Positions 1 through 25,589 are shown, counted from the stretch's first letter. The stretch is 64,000 nt of DNA from Tubiluchus corallicola (GCA_030141605.1 JAQGDQ010000524.1:30001-94000); one strand, 5' to 3'. The notes: generated from the letters alone by a model not told the origin. A program made the numbers and translations.

Positions 1-203
1 AGGGATAGGGTTAGGCCTGCCACGAACTGGTCCCCTCTTAGAAAGAAGAAGGTAGCCTATGTGAACCTCTCCAAATACGAATTTCTTCTGCGTGATGCCC
101 CACTTTTGATAGAATCTGGAGGCGCACCTGGCAGGTAGACAGCTATTGCCATCTAGTAGGGAAAAGTGTAAAAAATGTTTTAGCAGACTGACACAAGGGC
201 AAC

Positions 204-239
204 GGTTGGGTTGGGGTTAGGATCAGGGTTAGAGTTAGG
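204..239. repeat. Degenerate GGGTTAG-like repeat (left arm)
   Basis: A short run of GGTTGGG, GGTTAGG and GGGTTAG-like hexa/heptamers. The mirror copy is at about 18,062-18,098. It resembles vertebrate-type telomere units more than the TTAGG of many arthropods, but it is too short and degenerate to be a telomere. Confidence 0.6.
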
Positions 240-779
240 AATAGTCCTGATTAGGGGGTTTAAATTGTATGGGGGGATTTTGAACTTGTACTTGAAAGGT
301 TTCCAGTTCGAGACCACGTTTGGTCAAAAAAATATTGCTTACATAAATACCTGCGTTACTAAAATTGCACATAATTATGATGGTAGTAAAAGAAAAAAAC
401 TTACTGACAATTGAAAGTATAAAGGTTGACATAGCCAATGCCAGAGGCTTCAATTCATCATCAACACTCCTATAATGATGAAAATGATCGTATTTACAAC
501 TAATTGTGTTAATTAGTTCTATTCCCTAATAAGCCTTTTCAAAGTTTTTTTGTGCGCATGCACTGTCGCTGTAGGTCAAAGGTCAAGTGTACCACAGCAA
601 CGCGTCTTAACTACAACCGTCAGGTAAAAAGTGTGTGTAAAGCAAAACCGACAGCCGCATCAGTTCAGTAAAGTCAGTTGTTCTACGTTAACTTTACTTA
701 TGCATTAATCATGCATTAGTCTGGGAATAGAGTGATTTACTAGCAGGATCTTGCTTGGGAAAAATGAACTACGTAAGTT

Positions 780-1190
780 TCTAGCTAGCTATTAAAACTG
801 TTACTATTACAACAGCATGGGCTGTCGAATGTGTGTAGTTCATCACAAACTAACACATCTGAACTGAGAGGTACAGCACCTGTTTTTTGTGCAGTGCGTT
901 TTCGAAATGCACACGCTAGTGTCCGTTTAACTAGCAAATGGTGAAATGCATGTAACAGTGAAGAACTCGTGGTGCGAACGTGAAATTGTGTTTATGTGGT
1001 AATAATTCTTTCACGTAAGTCATTTTTTAAAAAACACCATGTTTCCTTTCAATATTTTAAAAGAGTAGACTTTTTTGAGCAGAAATTTAAGATTAGGTTG
1101 CGTTTTGCTTTAATCATCTTGTTCAACCCACTTAATTATCATATTCTTATTTTTCTTAGGCCAGTTGCTTTTCAAATTTGAATGTTTAGA
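780..1190 (-). repeat. Interspersed repeat family A, partial copy
   Basis: Matches the 5' half of an approximately 600-bp dispersed repeat whose clearer copies are at 27,100-27,725, 32,379-33,005 and 42,331-42,960. Shared blocks include the stretch around GTGTTAGTTTGTGATGAACT, here on the minus strand. Its mirror is at 17,190-17,490. Confidence 0.75.
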
Positions 1191-1699
1191 TGGTGCCACC
1201 AGGCTTCCATAGGACAGCAAGGGGCGTAAATCGAAAAACGATAAATTCCTCTTCATTTGCATACCGTATAATCAACGTCATAGCTGCAGTTTCCGACGGA
1301 GACGACAGTGCGCCACCTAGTATCAAACAGGCGACGTAGACGTACATCTTGATTCCGCAGTCCACTGAACACTGACCGTCCACGGCATAACCGTTGCCGT
1401 TTTCAATGCACAGGCAGTCAGAGTATACCTGTGATGTAGGAAAACAAGTTCTAATTTGTGTCTTCACAGACTGTAGACTTGTCTGTCTAAGTATAGTGGT
1501 TTAGCATACAGGGCATTGAAATGCAAAACCACATTTTTCTCTCGGACTCTTTTCTGTGGAATTATTTTACGTTAAATCGCTTTTTTGTTAATTACTACCT
1601 CATTAGCTTCAAGGAGAACTTCAGAAAAACAGATATTAACTAAATATATGACAAATTAATTTGTAGTGATTATATGAATTCTTTTCCTCTAAACACGAA

Positions 1700-1749
1700 C
1701 ATTCATACTCATATTCGCATTTGCATTCTCATTCACACTCACACTCAAA

Positions 1750-1787
<38 letters not shown>

Positions 1788-2140
1788 CGCGCATGCACAC
1801 ACACACACACATGCGCATGCACACACACACACACATGCGCATGCACACAGGCACACACACACACACATTCATTTTCATATTTATATTCACACTCACACTC
1901 ATACTTACATCCTCACTCACCCTCATATTCACACTCACATTCACACTCACACTCACACTCACAGTCAAACTCTCACTTATGCTCACACTCACATCACACT
2001 CTCACTCACACTCACACTCACACCCACGCTCACACTCACACTTATATTCATACTCACACTCACACTCACACTGTAACTCAAACTCACATTCATGCTCACA
2101 CTCACGCTCTCACTCTCATTCACACCCACACTCACACTTC
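1700..2140. repeat. CA/CACTCA-type microsatellite
   Basis: An impure array of (CA)n, CACTCA and CATGCG units in a transporter-duplicate intron. The mirror copy at 16,126-16,600 carries an extra 36-bp duplication near 16,410-16,440. The His/Thr/Ser open frames through it are artefacts of the repeat. Confidence 0.9.
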
Positions 2141-3094
2141 ACAATTTCCCCTGAAACCCATTGGCAAGCTCAACAATGAAAGCCCTCCTCCTGGTAGCTG
2201 GGCTTGTTTATTAAAACAAAAAAGAGGAACTAAATACCTCCTCTTCTCCAATAGTCGTCTCATTGAGACAACCCGCGTGGCAAGGAGAGAAGTAAGTCCA
2301 GTTGTCTGAGCCACACACGCTGTGATACAAGTTCTGGTTACAGTCACACTCAGCGTTGCACTCAGCTGTTAAATTAAGACTGAAAATATAAAAAGATTCA
2401 AATAATCAGTAAATAATCACATAATTCATTGCAATTTATAAAACTTCGATTTAAATAATTGAAAAAACAGTTCCATGATCGAACATGACAAAGGTCAGTT
2501 TCTGGCCTTTACAAATGTATAATGATCTAATTATTATAATTTAACACAATAAAAGTAAATATTACTCACATCGTGCGGCTATGACAACTTAATACATCCT
2601 TGGAACGTCATACTGATTTACAGCAAATCAGGTAAAGACGCTACAAATAATTACTTGAAGAATTTATCTAAACATTATTTAACGTTTACTGAGGCTTCTG
2701 TAAGCGTATTTAGTGAGGCTCAACGTAATTTACAACTTCACAGGAAAAATTACAGGTAAGTTCACATAGGTGCTGCCACCTACATGTTAAATTGTAAATT
2801 AGGTTGAGCCTCACTCGTCCCTACCCGATTTGCTGCAAACCAGTATGACGTTCCAAGGATGTATTAAGTTGTTATAGCCGCACGATGTGAGTAATATTTT
2901 CTTTTATTGTCTTAAATTATAATAACTAGATCATTATACATTTGTAAGCAGTGAAAGCAGTCAAATTTATTATTTTCATTTTTTATATACAGAAATAAAG
3001 ATTTCTGAGAACACCGTATGCAATGAAGGAAATTCTTTTCTGTTCCCGTCACAGTTCGCAATGTGGCTACAGCCAAATGGCAGCACATTTGATT

Positions 3095-3180
3095 CGAGGT
3101 TAACAGCCCAGTGGATACTGTGCACGATGTTAAGCAACGTTGAACCTGATAAGTGAATGGATGGGTGATTGCTTGCTTCG
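3095..3180 (+). repeat. 5S rRNA-derived relic (SINE3-like)
   Basis: The run GTTAAGCAACGTTGAACCTG followed by an AGTGAATGGATGGGTGATTGC-like block resembles the 3' half of 5S rRNA (GTTAAGCAAC-GTTGGGCCTG-GTTAGTACTTGGATGGGTGACC) at roughly four of five positions. It is too diverged and incomplete for a functional 5S gene. The mirror copy is at about 15,085-15,170. Confidence 0.6.
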
Positions 3181-3717
3181 TTATGTGTTCTGAGCATTTG
3201 CATCTGAATGAGAAAACGTTTTGCAAAATAATTCTAAAATTATTATGATGTGTTGTAATAATAATTATTGTTTGGGCGTCAAAGTCGAAGCCACCCAAGA
3301 TTACCAGCCTGCCAGCTGCCAGTGGATGAGTAATTCACTTAGTAGATATTGCTAGATATTCTTGTTATAAGTTTAATTAAAAGGGTGGCTGATTTGCTAA
3401 CATTCTAGGTTTTTTTCGCCACCCTTTCTCTAATAGTAACGATTCATTTTTGCTATGTAGTTGTTTTACAAGAGATAAATAAAATTATCCATCTATCTAT
3501 CTTCTCTGTCTAGTATGTTATCTTTGACTTGTTTTCATATTTGCAACTCGGCAGACAAAATTTCTGACTAAAATTCGTCTCTAAGGTGAAGCGAGTAGAA
3601 AGAATCGAAAATTTCGCTGCCCGTTAAAGCGAATCGTTGTTAAATGGAGAAACGTTCAGAGAGGACATATTTACACATATTTACAAGGGCTCTTTTTAAT
3701 ATCACAACCTCTTAAGT

Positions 3718-4300
3718 TACAATTATTATGTACTATCACCCATTTAAGCTATAATTATACTGTACCATCACCCAATTAAGCTATAATTATACTATATCAT
3801 CACCCATTGAAGTTATAATTATACTGCACCATCACCCATTTAATTTATAATTATACTGCACCATCACCCATTTAATTTATAATTATACTGCACCATCACC
3901 CATTTAGTTTATAATTATACTGTACCATCACCCACTTAAGTTATAATTATACTGTACCATCACCCATTTAAGCTATAATTAAACTGTACCATCACCCTTT
4001 TAAGCTATAATTATACTATACCATCACCCTTTTAAGCTATAATTATACTGTACCATCACCCATTTAAGCTATAATTATACTATATCATCACCCATTGAAG
4101 TTATAATTATACTGCACCATCACCCATTTAATTTATAATTATACTGCACCATCACCCATATAATTTATAATTATACTGCACCATCACCCATTTAATTTAT
4201 AATTATACTATATCATCACCCATTTAAGTTATTATTATACTGTACCATCACAATTTAAGCAATAACTTTACCCTACCATCACCCTATAAGGTGTTTATGT
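3718..4300. repeat. Minisatellite of about 31 bp (ATAATTATACTGCACCATCACCC type)
   Basis: About eighteen tandem units of an AT-rich 31-bp motif, each carrying ACCATCACCC and TATAATTATACT. It lies just downstream (in gene sense, 3') of duplicate exon 4323-4515. The mirror array is at 13,965-14,550, with a few substitutions. Confidence 0.9.
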
Positions 4301-5349
4301 TACTCATAATTACTGTACTCACAAACCATCGCTACCACTGGTGGCTGCAAACTGATCACCTTCACAACCCAGAAACAGCATTGGAAGAATGAATGCCGCA
4401 TAGATCCCCAGACAAATCATTATCAGCACCACTGCTCCTTTGGGTAGAAGTCGCATGGTCCTCATGAGCCACCCACCACCCACCAGACCAAATACTGCCA
4501 GCAAGGCTGCTACACCTGTGAAGAAAACAATAAAAGCCACGTGTCGAAAAAACTGTTCGTATCATGTATATAAGGGTGGGTATGAATGTTACGGTTTGTG
4601 GTCCTGATTTGCTAAGTTTGCAATGTTCTAATTTGACTATGTTCTAAAGGCTAATGTAAGTCGTGTTTTGGTCTGCTAGGTTTGCCATGTCCTGATTTGA
4701 TGGGTTGGGAAGGATTTTGTGGGTTAGAAAGGGCAACTTTTGCGAACAGAGATCAGAAAATGGTAAACCTAGCAGATCAGGATTTTTGTTGTCCTTTTCA
4801 TTGTGTTGTTGTTGTAGTTACCTGAAAAGTAATTGATTTATTTAATTTGACTATATTAATTTGGTTATTTACCATTACTTTTTGTTTGCAGTTAATCATC
4901 AATCATTTTTCTTCATTTTTGAGCAAATGTTTTGTTTTCTTGTTTATCAATTTTTATTGCTCATTTTTGTTGTTATCATAAAAACATTTCTTTTAAATGA
5001 CACCTATAGTTTTATATATATATATATACATTCGTCATTGTTAATTACAAATCATGCACTCGTTTCAGTACGAGTAAGTGGTTTACATTGTTATTTACAA
5101 ACTTTCTTTATTTTTGGGGTTTTATTTATTGACAGTTAATTATTATTGCTTTGTTTTTGTCGGTTTATTGTTTTTGTTTTCTGCAGCGCCACCTTTTGTT
5201 ACTATCTTGCTTTTGCTTTCATCAAACTTGCCATTTGTATGAAAGGACAGGAGACCTTTGGTCCCCCTTGCCTTACTCCATAGTTACATTTCTTTAATAT
5301 TGAACTAACAATATTGCTGTAAATAAAACCGGAGAAAATAAAATGTTCT

Positions 5350-5630
5350 ATAATTTATGTTGCATGTTCTATGTTCCACGTTTCATGTTCCATGTTCTAT
5401 GTTCCGTGTTCTAAGTTCTATATTCTATATTCTATATTCTATGGTGTATATCCTATGTTCCATGTTCCATGTTTCATGTTCCATGTTCCATGTTCTATGT
5501 TCCATGTTCTATATTGTACGTTCTATGTTCCGTGTTCTATATCCTACGTTCTATGTTCCGTGTTCCATGTTTCAGGTCCCACATTCTGTGTTCTATGTTC
5601 CATGTTCCATGTTCTATTATATCTAGACTT
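5350..5630. repeat. Short-period repeat of TTCCATGTTCTATG type
   Basis: Degenerate 7- to 14-bp units (GTTCCAT, GTTCTAT) fill the stretch just outside duplicate exon 5656-5820. The mirror is at 12,636-12,915. Open frames here in several phases are a by-product of the repeat. Confidence 0.85.
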
Positions 5631-5875
5631 GTTAACATCTGTACAAAACACTCACTTGTCAGTAGATTGGCAGTCGAAGCAGTCATATGAAACTGGGATT
5701 CCATGTATTTTGGTATGAACAATGACAGAGCTATGATTGTGTAAAGTTTGAAGCAGAATCCCAACACAACGCACATGTACATCGGATTTGAAATAATGCG
5801 AAGCAACTTCTGTCCCAAATCTGCAACAAATGAATCGCTTAAAGGAAAACGCCATGATTTTTCACATACTACTCT

Positions 5876-6405
5876 ATTTTGAAGTATGATTTTGAGTGAG
5901 GTAAATTTGAATGTTAAATTAAAAATCACACAAACACAATTTCACGTTCGCGTCACTAGTTCTTCGCTCTTACATTCATTTCGCCATTCGATAATTAGAC
6001 GGGCACTAGCACCTGCATTCCGGACAGCGTTGCGCAAAAAAGAGGTGCTGTACCTCTCTCAGACGTGTTAGTTTATGACGAACCATACGTGAGCACAGCG
6101 GTAAATTTGAAATTTGAATTTTTATCTTGACACTTGCCTAGTTTTAGTATAACACAATGAATATTTTACAGTAGCATTGTACTTCAATTTTAGCTTTTGT
6201 AAACACGTGCAACACGCTTGTGGAATATTCTTGCTGTTGAAAATTATGTTAGTTTGTGATGTCAACACTTGGGCTCGCCCGCCATTAATTAAGCTTTTAA
6301 TCTATTATTCAATTATCAGAAACGCTTTTGCAATATTTGCAAACTTTTTACTGTGCTTGACAATGGGGTAGTATATGAAAAAGCATCCTGTATACCTCTA
6401 AATGC
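5876..6405 (+). repeat. Interspersed repeat family A copy
   Basis: Near full length. It begins near the CACAAACACAATTTCACGTT block and ends with AATGGGGTAGTATATGAAAA. The mirror copy is at 11,865-12,390 on the other strand. Confidence 0.75.
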
Positions 6406-6984
6406 AATTAAACACTGTAAGCCATATACAGCACAAAAAATCAAATAAAAAATATATCACATAACGCAACAAAATATTAATAGGTTACATCATGACAGGA
6501 ACTCAAGATAATTGGTAGGAAAGTACAATTACTAGTATTACTGTTACTGTTAGAAAATAAAACAGACTTTGTACGAGTTGCCCTCGGTTGGAGGGACTGT
6601 CGCCAGCTTTCCTTCGCCATGGATAAATCCAGGAAGCCAACACTTGGAGCAGGGGTAGGGTATGGGTCGAGGTCAGAGACAGTTAATTTTTTTGTGTGTG
6701 GTCGACACAGAATTGTCTTTTTTCCTAATTTTTAAGGAACAGCTTTAATGGTTTGGCCAAACTTTCGCTGGAGCTCAATAGATGGCAGCACGGGCATAGA
6801 CAGCGAGGACGCCAACGCTCACTAGCTCCTGGAAATTTACAAGTAAACAGCATCGTTTCTCCTCAAACGGATTCAATATTGGAAGTTAAATAAGACTGCT
6901 TAAGCAAAAGCAGAGCATGCTGTACGTGATAAAGCAAGCGTTAAGAGAGATAGGGGCCTCATTGCTTCTAATGGTAAAGTTAAA

Positions 6985-7600
6985 GGAAGACGGGATGATT
7001 TTTCATACACTACCCCATTTTCCAGTACGGTAAAAAGTATACATTTTCACACAATTAATACAGCAAAAGCGCTGCTGATAATTAAATAATAGATTAAAAA
7101 CTCGATTAACGGCGGGCGAGCCCAACTATCGATGACATCACAAACTAACATAATTTTTTCAACAGCAAAAATATTCCACGAGCGTGTTGCACGTGTTTGT
7201 GAAAGCGAAAATTGAAGTACAGTGCTACTGTAAGAGATTCAGTGTGGCATACTAAAACTAGGCAAGTTTTAAGATAAAAATTTAAATTTACCGCTGTGCT
7301 CACGCATGAGCTGTCGAACGTGTGTAGTTCATCACAAACTAACACATCTGAATAGGTACGGCACCTGTTTTTGTGCAATACGTTTTCGAAATGCAGACGC
7401 TAGTGCCCGTCTAAATAACCATGTTGAAATGCATGTAACAGCAAAGAACTAGTGATGCCAACGTGAAATTGCGTTTGTGTTTTAATAATTCTTTAACGTA
7501 AGTCATTTTTGAAAAAATAGTATGTTCCTTTCAACGTTTTAAGAGTAGACTGTTTTGACCTGCAGTTTAAGATTGGGTTCAATTTTCATTTAAATCACAA
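6985..7600 (-). repeat. Interspersed repeat family A copy
   Basis: A full-length copy, about 615 bp. On the minus strand it runs from a GGTCAAAACAGTCTACTCTT-like block to AATGGGGTAGTGTATGAAAA and TCATCCCGTCTTCC. It faces the copy at 5876-6405. The mirror is at 10,665-11,285. Confidence 0.8.
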
Positions 7601-7984
7601 GAAAACCCTTTTACTTACATATAACTAAACATATCCATTATTAAATTTTGAATCATTTATATGGTTCCTCATTGCATACAGAGCTTGCGTTAGCGGTAAT
7701 ACTGTATAAAACTTATAATATAATTAAAAGTAAGATTTTATAGAATAAGACTAGATGGTAATGATAATTGTTTGTTTACGACAAATTGCAGTATCACGGT
7801 AGCGCAAGTATGTTCCATATCGATTAGCCCGCGAACTGAACATTAAATAAATAAGTAACTTTGAACTTTGACAGGCAAACAGGCGTCCCTGTTACAGATG
7901 CTAGCTTAAAGTTCGACACTATTAATGCAGAACAGTAGCGAATGCACAGCCAGAACAACTTTCTTGCTGGCATAATTCATTTTA

Positions 7985-8022
7985 CTGTCGTCGTTGTTGG
8001 TGTTGCTGTAGCTGTAGCTGTA

Positions 8023-8057
<35 letters not shown>

Positions 8058-8060
8058 GCT

Positions 8061-8091
<31 letters not shown>

Positions 8092-8206
8092 ATGTAGTTG
8101 TTGTTGTTGTTGTTGAAGCAGGGGTAGTTGTTGTTGTTGTCGTCGTTGTCGTTGTCGTTGTTGTTGTTGTTGTTGTAGTTGTTGCTGTTGCTACTGTTGT
8201 TGTTGC

Positions 8207-8255
<49 letters not shown>

Positions 8256-8285
8256 ATCTTTGTGGTTGTTGTTGTCGTTGTTATC
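7985..8285. repeat. CTG/TTG/GTA trinucleotide repeat
   Basis: Mixed triplet repeats (CTG, TAG, TTG) at the inner end of the left arm. The palindrome homology fades here, at about 8,160. Confidence 0.9.
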
Positions 8286-8299
8286 GTTTTGTCACGTGT

Positions 8300-9166
8300 G
8301 TTTTGTTGTAGCGTAGTTACCACCACCTTGTATTCCTTTCAGAAACGACGTTGACACAGTCTGATCCAATGTCTACAATAGTCGAATGTTTGCCACGTGT
8401 GTTTTGTTGTAGCGTAGTTACCACCACCGTGTATTCCTTTCAGAAACGACGTTGACACAGTTTGATCCAATGTCTACAATAGTCGAATGTTTGCCACGTG
8501 TGTTTTGTTGTAGCGTAGTTACCATCACCGTGTATTCTTTTCAGAAACGACGTTGACACAGTCTGATCCAATGTCTACAATAGTCGAATGTTTGCCACGT
8601 GTGTTTTGTTGTAGCGTAGTTACCACCACCGTGTATTCCTTTCAGAAACGACGTTGACACAGTTTGATCCAATGTCTACAATAGTCGAATGTTTGTCACG
8701 TGTGTTTTGTTGTAGCGTAGTTACCACCACCACCGTGTATTCTTTTCAGAAACGACGTTGACACAGTCTGATCCAATGTCTACAATAGTCGAATGTTTGC
8801 CACGTGTGTTTTGTTGCAGCGTAGTTACCACCACCACCGTGTATTCCTTTCAGAAACGACGTTGACACAGTCTGATCCAATGTCTACAATAGTCGAATGT
8901 TTGTCACGTGTGTTTTGTTGTAGCGTAGTTACCACCACCACCGTGTATTCCTTTCAGAAACGACGTTGACACAGTCTGATCCAATGTCTACAATAGTCGA
9001 ATGTTTGTCACGTGTGTTTTGTTGTAGCGTAGTTACCACCACCACCGTGTATTCTTTTCAGAAACGACGTTGACACAGTCTGATCCAATGTCTACAATAG
9101 TCGAATGTTTGCCACGTGTGTTTTATTGTAGCGTAGTTACCTACCATCACCGTGTATTCTTTTCAG
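8300..9166 (+). repeat. 101-105 bp minisatellite that copies a splice acceptor
   Basis: Eight consecutive units. The same junction (TTTTCAG or CTTTCAG followed by AAACGACGTTGACACAGT) ends at 8342, 8443, 8544, 8645, 8749, 8853, 8957, 9061 and 9166. Each unit holds the intron's pyrimidine tract, its AG, and the first 26 bases of the transporter exon, then diverges. Only the ninth copy continues into the genuine exon at 9167. Unit length steps from 101 to 104 bp through an extra ACC triplet. Confidence 0.93.
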
Positions 9167-22229
<13,063 letters not shown>

Positions 22230-22409
22230 CAGAGTTAAAACTTAAAACATTGTTTTAATAATGTGCCGTGTAGCATTGCACAGTTACACAACGCTAGGTT
22301 CGGGTTGTAACTGCATTGGTGAATGTATCTAATCATGTATTGTAACTGTGCTTGTTGCAACAACATGTAAGTGTAAATATTTCAGTCAGATGTAGATAGT
22401 ACATGGCAT

Positions 22410-22415
22410 AATAAA
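22410..22415 (+). terminator. Polyadenylation signal AATAAA of the SLCO gene
   Basis: Canonical hexamer about 180 bp after the stop codon, before an (AT)n run at 22,434-22,458. Confidence 0.65.
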
Positions 22416-22426
22416 AGATGTGTATG

Positions 22427-22461
<35 letters not shown>

Positions 22462-22711
22462 CCATTGTTTGTTTGATACCCCTCCCGTACCCACGACCAC
22501 CCACACCTCCTTCATTAGCGGTGTTGCGTTGCAGTATCGATAAATCGTGGTGATAAATTGATAAAATAATAAAAGTACAACTGACAAAAATTATTTCTGG
22601 AGAAATAATACTAATTAGCATAGTAATTTATTTGGAAACACAATTATGTCATATGTTGAAACAATGAGAGACTTAACAAGACTAACTTGAACGAAAGAAA
22701 ACGAAGGAACG

Positions 22712-22985
<274 letters not shown>

Positions 22986-23389
22986 AAAGAAAAAAGGGTC
23001 AAAGACCCGAAAAAGTAAGGAAGGAAAAAACTAAAAGAAAGTAAGAAAAGAGTTTTAGATATTTTTGTGAATGATCAAATACGAACAAAAACAAATTTAA
23101 CACTAGAACTAAATGACGATGATTTTGTTTATTGTATTCACAAGACATTCGTATCCTAATATACAACAAAACATATGGAAATTTATTAATTACATAAAAT
23201 AAACCATTTTCAACAATTTGAACTAATACAGATTTTTTTCAAAAACAGCAGAATAAGTCAGCAACACAATGCAAAAACAAATTTTTGTCTTTAACTATTA
23301 ATATTTGAAACAATTGCAAAACGTCTTTGCAGTGTATTAAGATGAATATTTTTATTGTATTCATTAAAATCAACAACAAAATGCTGTAC

Positions 23390-23825
23390 TTTATGTTTCG
23401 ATTAAAGTACACTGGTCAAGCTTCTGTTGGTACAGTAAAACAATGTACTGTACGTATTTCATTGTGACAATAAACAATGGTACTGGGCAATCTTCAGTTA
23501 TAACAATAAAAGAATGTACAGTATGTATTTCATTGCGACAATAAACACTGTACTGTACAATCTTCAGTTGTAACAATAAAAAAATGTACTGTACATATTT
23601 CGTTTTGACAATAAATGATGTACTGTACAATCTTCAGTTGTAACAATAAAAAATAAACTGTACCTATTTCATTGTGGCAATAAACGATGTATTGTACAAT
23701 CTTCAGTTGAAACAAAACAACAATGGGCTGTAGATATTTCGTTGTGACAATAAAACAATGTACTGCACGTATTTCATTGTGACATTAAACAATGTATTGT
23801 ACAATCATCAGTTATATTAATAAAA
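23390..23825. repeat. Minisatellite, 70-bp period built of two 35-bp half units
   Basis: About six units. The CAATCTTCAG marker recurs at 23488, 23558, 23628 and 23697. Half units such as GTACGTATTTCATTGTGACA are the reverse complement of the 35-bp unit at 24,611-24,830. Lies beyond the 3' end of the Ala/Glu-rich protein gene. Confidence 0.9.
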
Positions 23826-24050
23826 TATTTTGCTTTAATTTTAACCAGAATCACGAAGTCATGTTTCGTGAATACCCAAATAAAATCAACGATCATATTA
23901 AAGTTAACAGTAAGATAAAACCTGAGCCTTTATAAGAAATGCTAGGATTATAGGAGATTCCCTCATTTTTTCTTCTCTTATATGCCTCTGTTTCCTTTTC
24001 CTCACCACCTCTTTTTCTTCGGGTATCTACTCTGCAATTTATGGGGCTGC

Positions 24051-25500
24051 CTATATTGATGGCACATCTACTTGTTCTACTTCTTCGCCTGATTGCTCTG
24101 CCGCCTCCCCTGCTGCTTCTGCAACGTCACCAGCCTGTTCTGCTGCAGCTGGAGGAGCTTCCCCTTCCGCTGCCTGTTCGGCTACCTCTGCCGCCGCCTC
24201 TACCACTTCTGCTTGTTCCTCTATGGCGTTTGCTTCCTCGACTTGTTCTTCTGCTACTTCTGCTACAACTTCGTTTCCAGCCTCTTCGGCAACTTCCTGA
24301 ACTTCCTCGGCATTTTCTGCTGCCGCTTCCGCAACGTCGCTTGCAGCTTCTGCCGCTTGTGCGGACGCTTCGGCGACTACTTGCTCCGGTGATTCTGATT
24401 CAGCTTCTCTCTTGCTCAATACCTGAAAAAGGCTGATTTTGTTCATTTCAATCATGGAATGTTTGGTTTTATACCAAACATCAACCTTATTATGTTATTG
24501 ATTTTACAAAGATATTCAGAAAACGTTATCTTAGAAAAAACAAGATTTTGGTCAAAATTAAAGATTTTATAGAACAATATTTTATTAATGCAACTGAATA
24601 TTGAATTATACATTGTTTCATTGTTACAATGAAATATCTACAGCACATTGTTTCATTGTTACAATGAAATATCTACAGCACATTGTTTTATTGTTACAAT
24701 GAAATATCTACAGCACATTGTGTTATTGTTACAATGAAATATCTACAGCACATTGTTTCATTATTACAATGAAATATCTGCAGCACATTGTTTTATTGTT
24801 ATAATAAAATATCTGTAGCACATTTTGTAAAAAAAATTCATTGTAACATTTGACATTGTCAGATTTTTTCGAAATTTTGACCATACGGCCTGCAGAAAAA
24901 CGTTCTAGCGGCGCCTGGTGTGACTCTCGAAAGGAGGTATATGCCTTTGTTCTGACGTCATCCATTATACTCTGCCTATAATCTTATAACTTTAATTCAG
25001 TAAAAGCCTGCTGCTGGCTTTGCTTCGTAAATGAGAACAATGTAGAATGTTCGCGCATTATTGATTAAAAGTGCATTTACACGCAATTTTTTTTGCGGGG
25101 CCTTTGCTAGTTGTTTATTATTGCAACAGAATATTGTACAGCATTTTATCTTTATTGCATGTGTGCAATATGCTACCTCATGCGTTTGCTAAAAAACAAA
25201 TGAAAGCTACGAATATAGTTAAATGTATCAACAAAATAGAACATAAAAAAATTTAAAAGATTTGAATAAATCTTTGTCGTTGTCACTGTCACTCTCGCTG
25301 TTGTTGTCGTCATCATTGCTGTGAAAGCTATAAATTATTCAATGAGTGTAGCTATTACTCCTTATGTTAACAATATTTATAGAATCACAATGCCAGAATA
25401 CATATTCGCTTACCTTCTTAGCAGATACGGGACTGGCAGTTACTGAAATTACTGCAAAAGAGAAAGCCAAGAGCAACAGTGTTGAGCTGACTCTAACCAT
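24051..25500 (-). CDS. Secreted Ala/Glu-rich acidic precursor protein, two exons
   Basis: Exon 1 (25,414-25,500) starts at ATG 25,500 and encodes a signal peptide (MVRVSSTLLLLAFSFAVISV), then TASPVSAKK, ending in phase 0 at GTAAG. Exon 2 (24,051-24,422) follows a CTTTTTCAG acceptor and runs 123 codons to a stop, giving 152 residues in all. A dibasic site LSKR lies at residues 31-34. The remaining 118 residues hold 36 Ala, 34 Glu and 3 Asp, with no Lys, Arg, His, Cys, Met or aromatic residue. The AAEAASDVAEAAAENAEEVQ pattern predicts long amphipathic helices. I do not recognise a family. It could be a secreted matrix or mucus protein, an ion-binding protein or a processed peptide. A TATA box precedes exon 1. 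The coordinates span a 991-bp intron. Confidence 0.82.
24611..24830. repeat. 35-bp minisatellite in the intron of the Ala/Glu-rich gene
   Basis: Six units starting at 24611, 24646, 24681, 24716, 24751 and 24786. Each contains the perfect palindrome CATTGTTACAATG and ends ATATCTACAGCA. It is inverted relative to the related array at 23,390-23,825, so the two arrays flank exon 2 head to head. Confidence 0.93.
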
Positions 25501-25589
25501 CTTGTCTGAATTCTGTGAAATCAGGAAGAACTTGTAGCAACTTCTTGCTGGCCGGCAGCAGAATAAATAATTTCAATCAGTCAAATTCA

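Larger units (their letters stand above)
405..5820 (-). pseudogene. Inverted duplicate of five SLCO/OATP exons
   Basis: Minus-strand copies of transporter exons lie at 5656-5820, 4323-4515, 2238-2379, 1265-1428 and 405-469. They match the right-arm exons at 12445-12609, 13750-13942, 15886-16027, 16873-17036 and 17831-17895, with AG acceptors and GT donors kept. Reading frames are open. The set has neither the signature exon that precedes it nor, within the window, the last two exons. As an isolated set it cannot encode a transporter, so I call it a duplicate or pseudogene, unless the left arm is an assembly artefact. If it were transcribed together with the right arm, the RNA would fold into a very long hairpin. 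Confidence 0.8.
1..8160. repeat. Left arm of a giant inverted repeat
   Basis: This arm is the reverse complement of about 10,105-18,301. Matched coordinates sum to 18,265 in the inner part and to about 18,301 in the outer part; the 36-bp step comes from an indel in a CA-rich tract. Position 1 pairs with 18,301, so the arm reaches the window edge and may continue outside. Long stretches are identical, with scattered substitutions and small indels. It may be a real inverted duplication or an assembly foldback that joined two haplotypes. Confidence 0.93.

Noticed and set aside
24041-24436. 131-codon Leu/Pro-rich frame on the plus strand
   Set aside because: Antisense shadow of the Ala/Glu-rich exon. 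The minus-strand reading has a signal peptide, matching splice sites and a TATA box.
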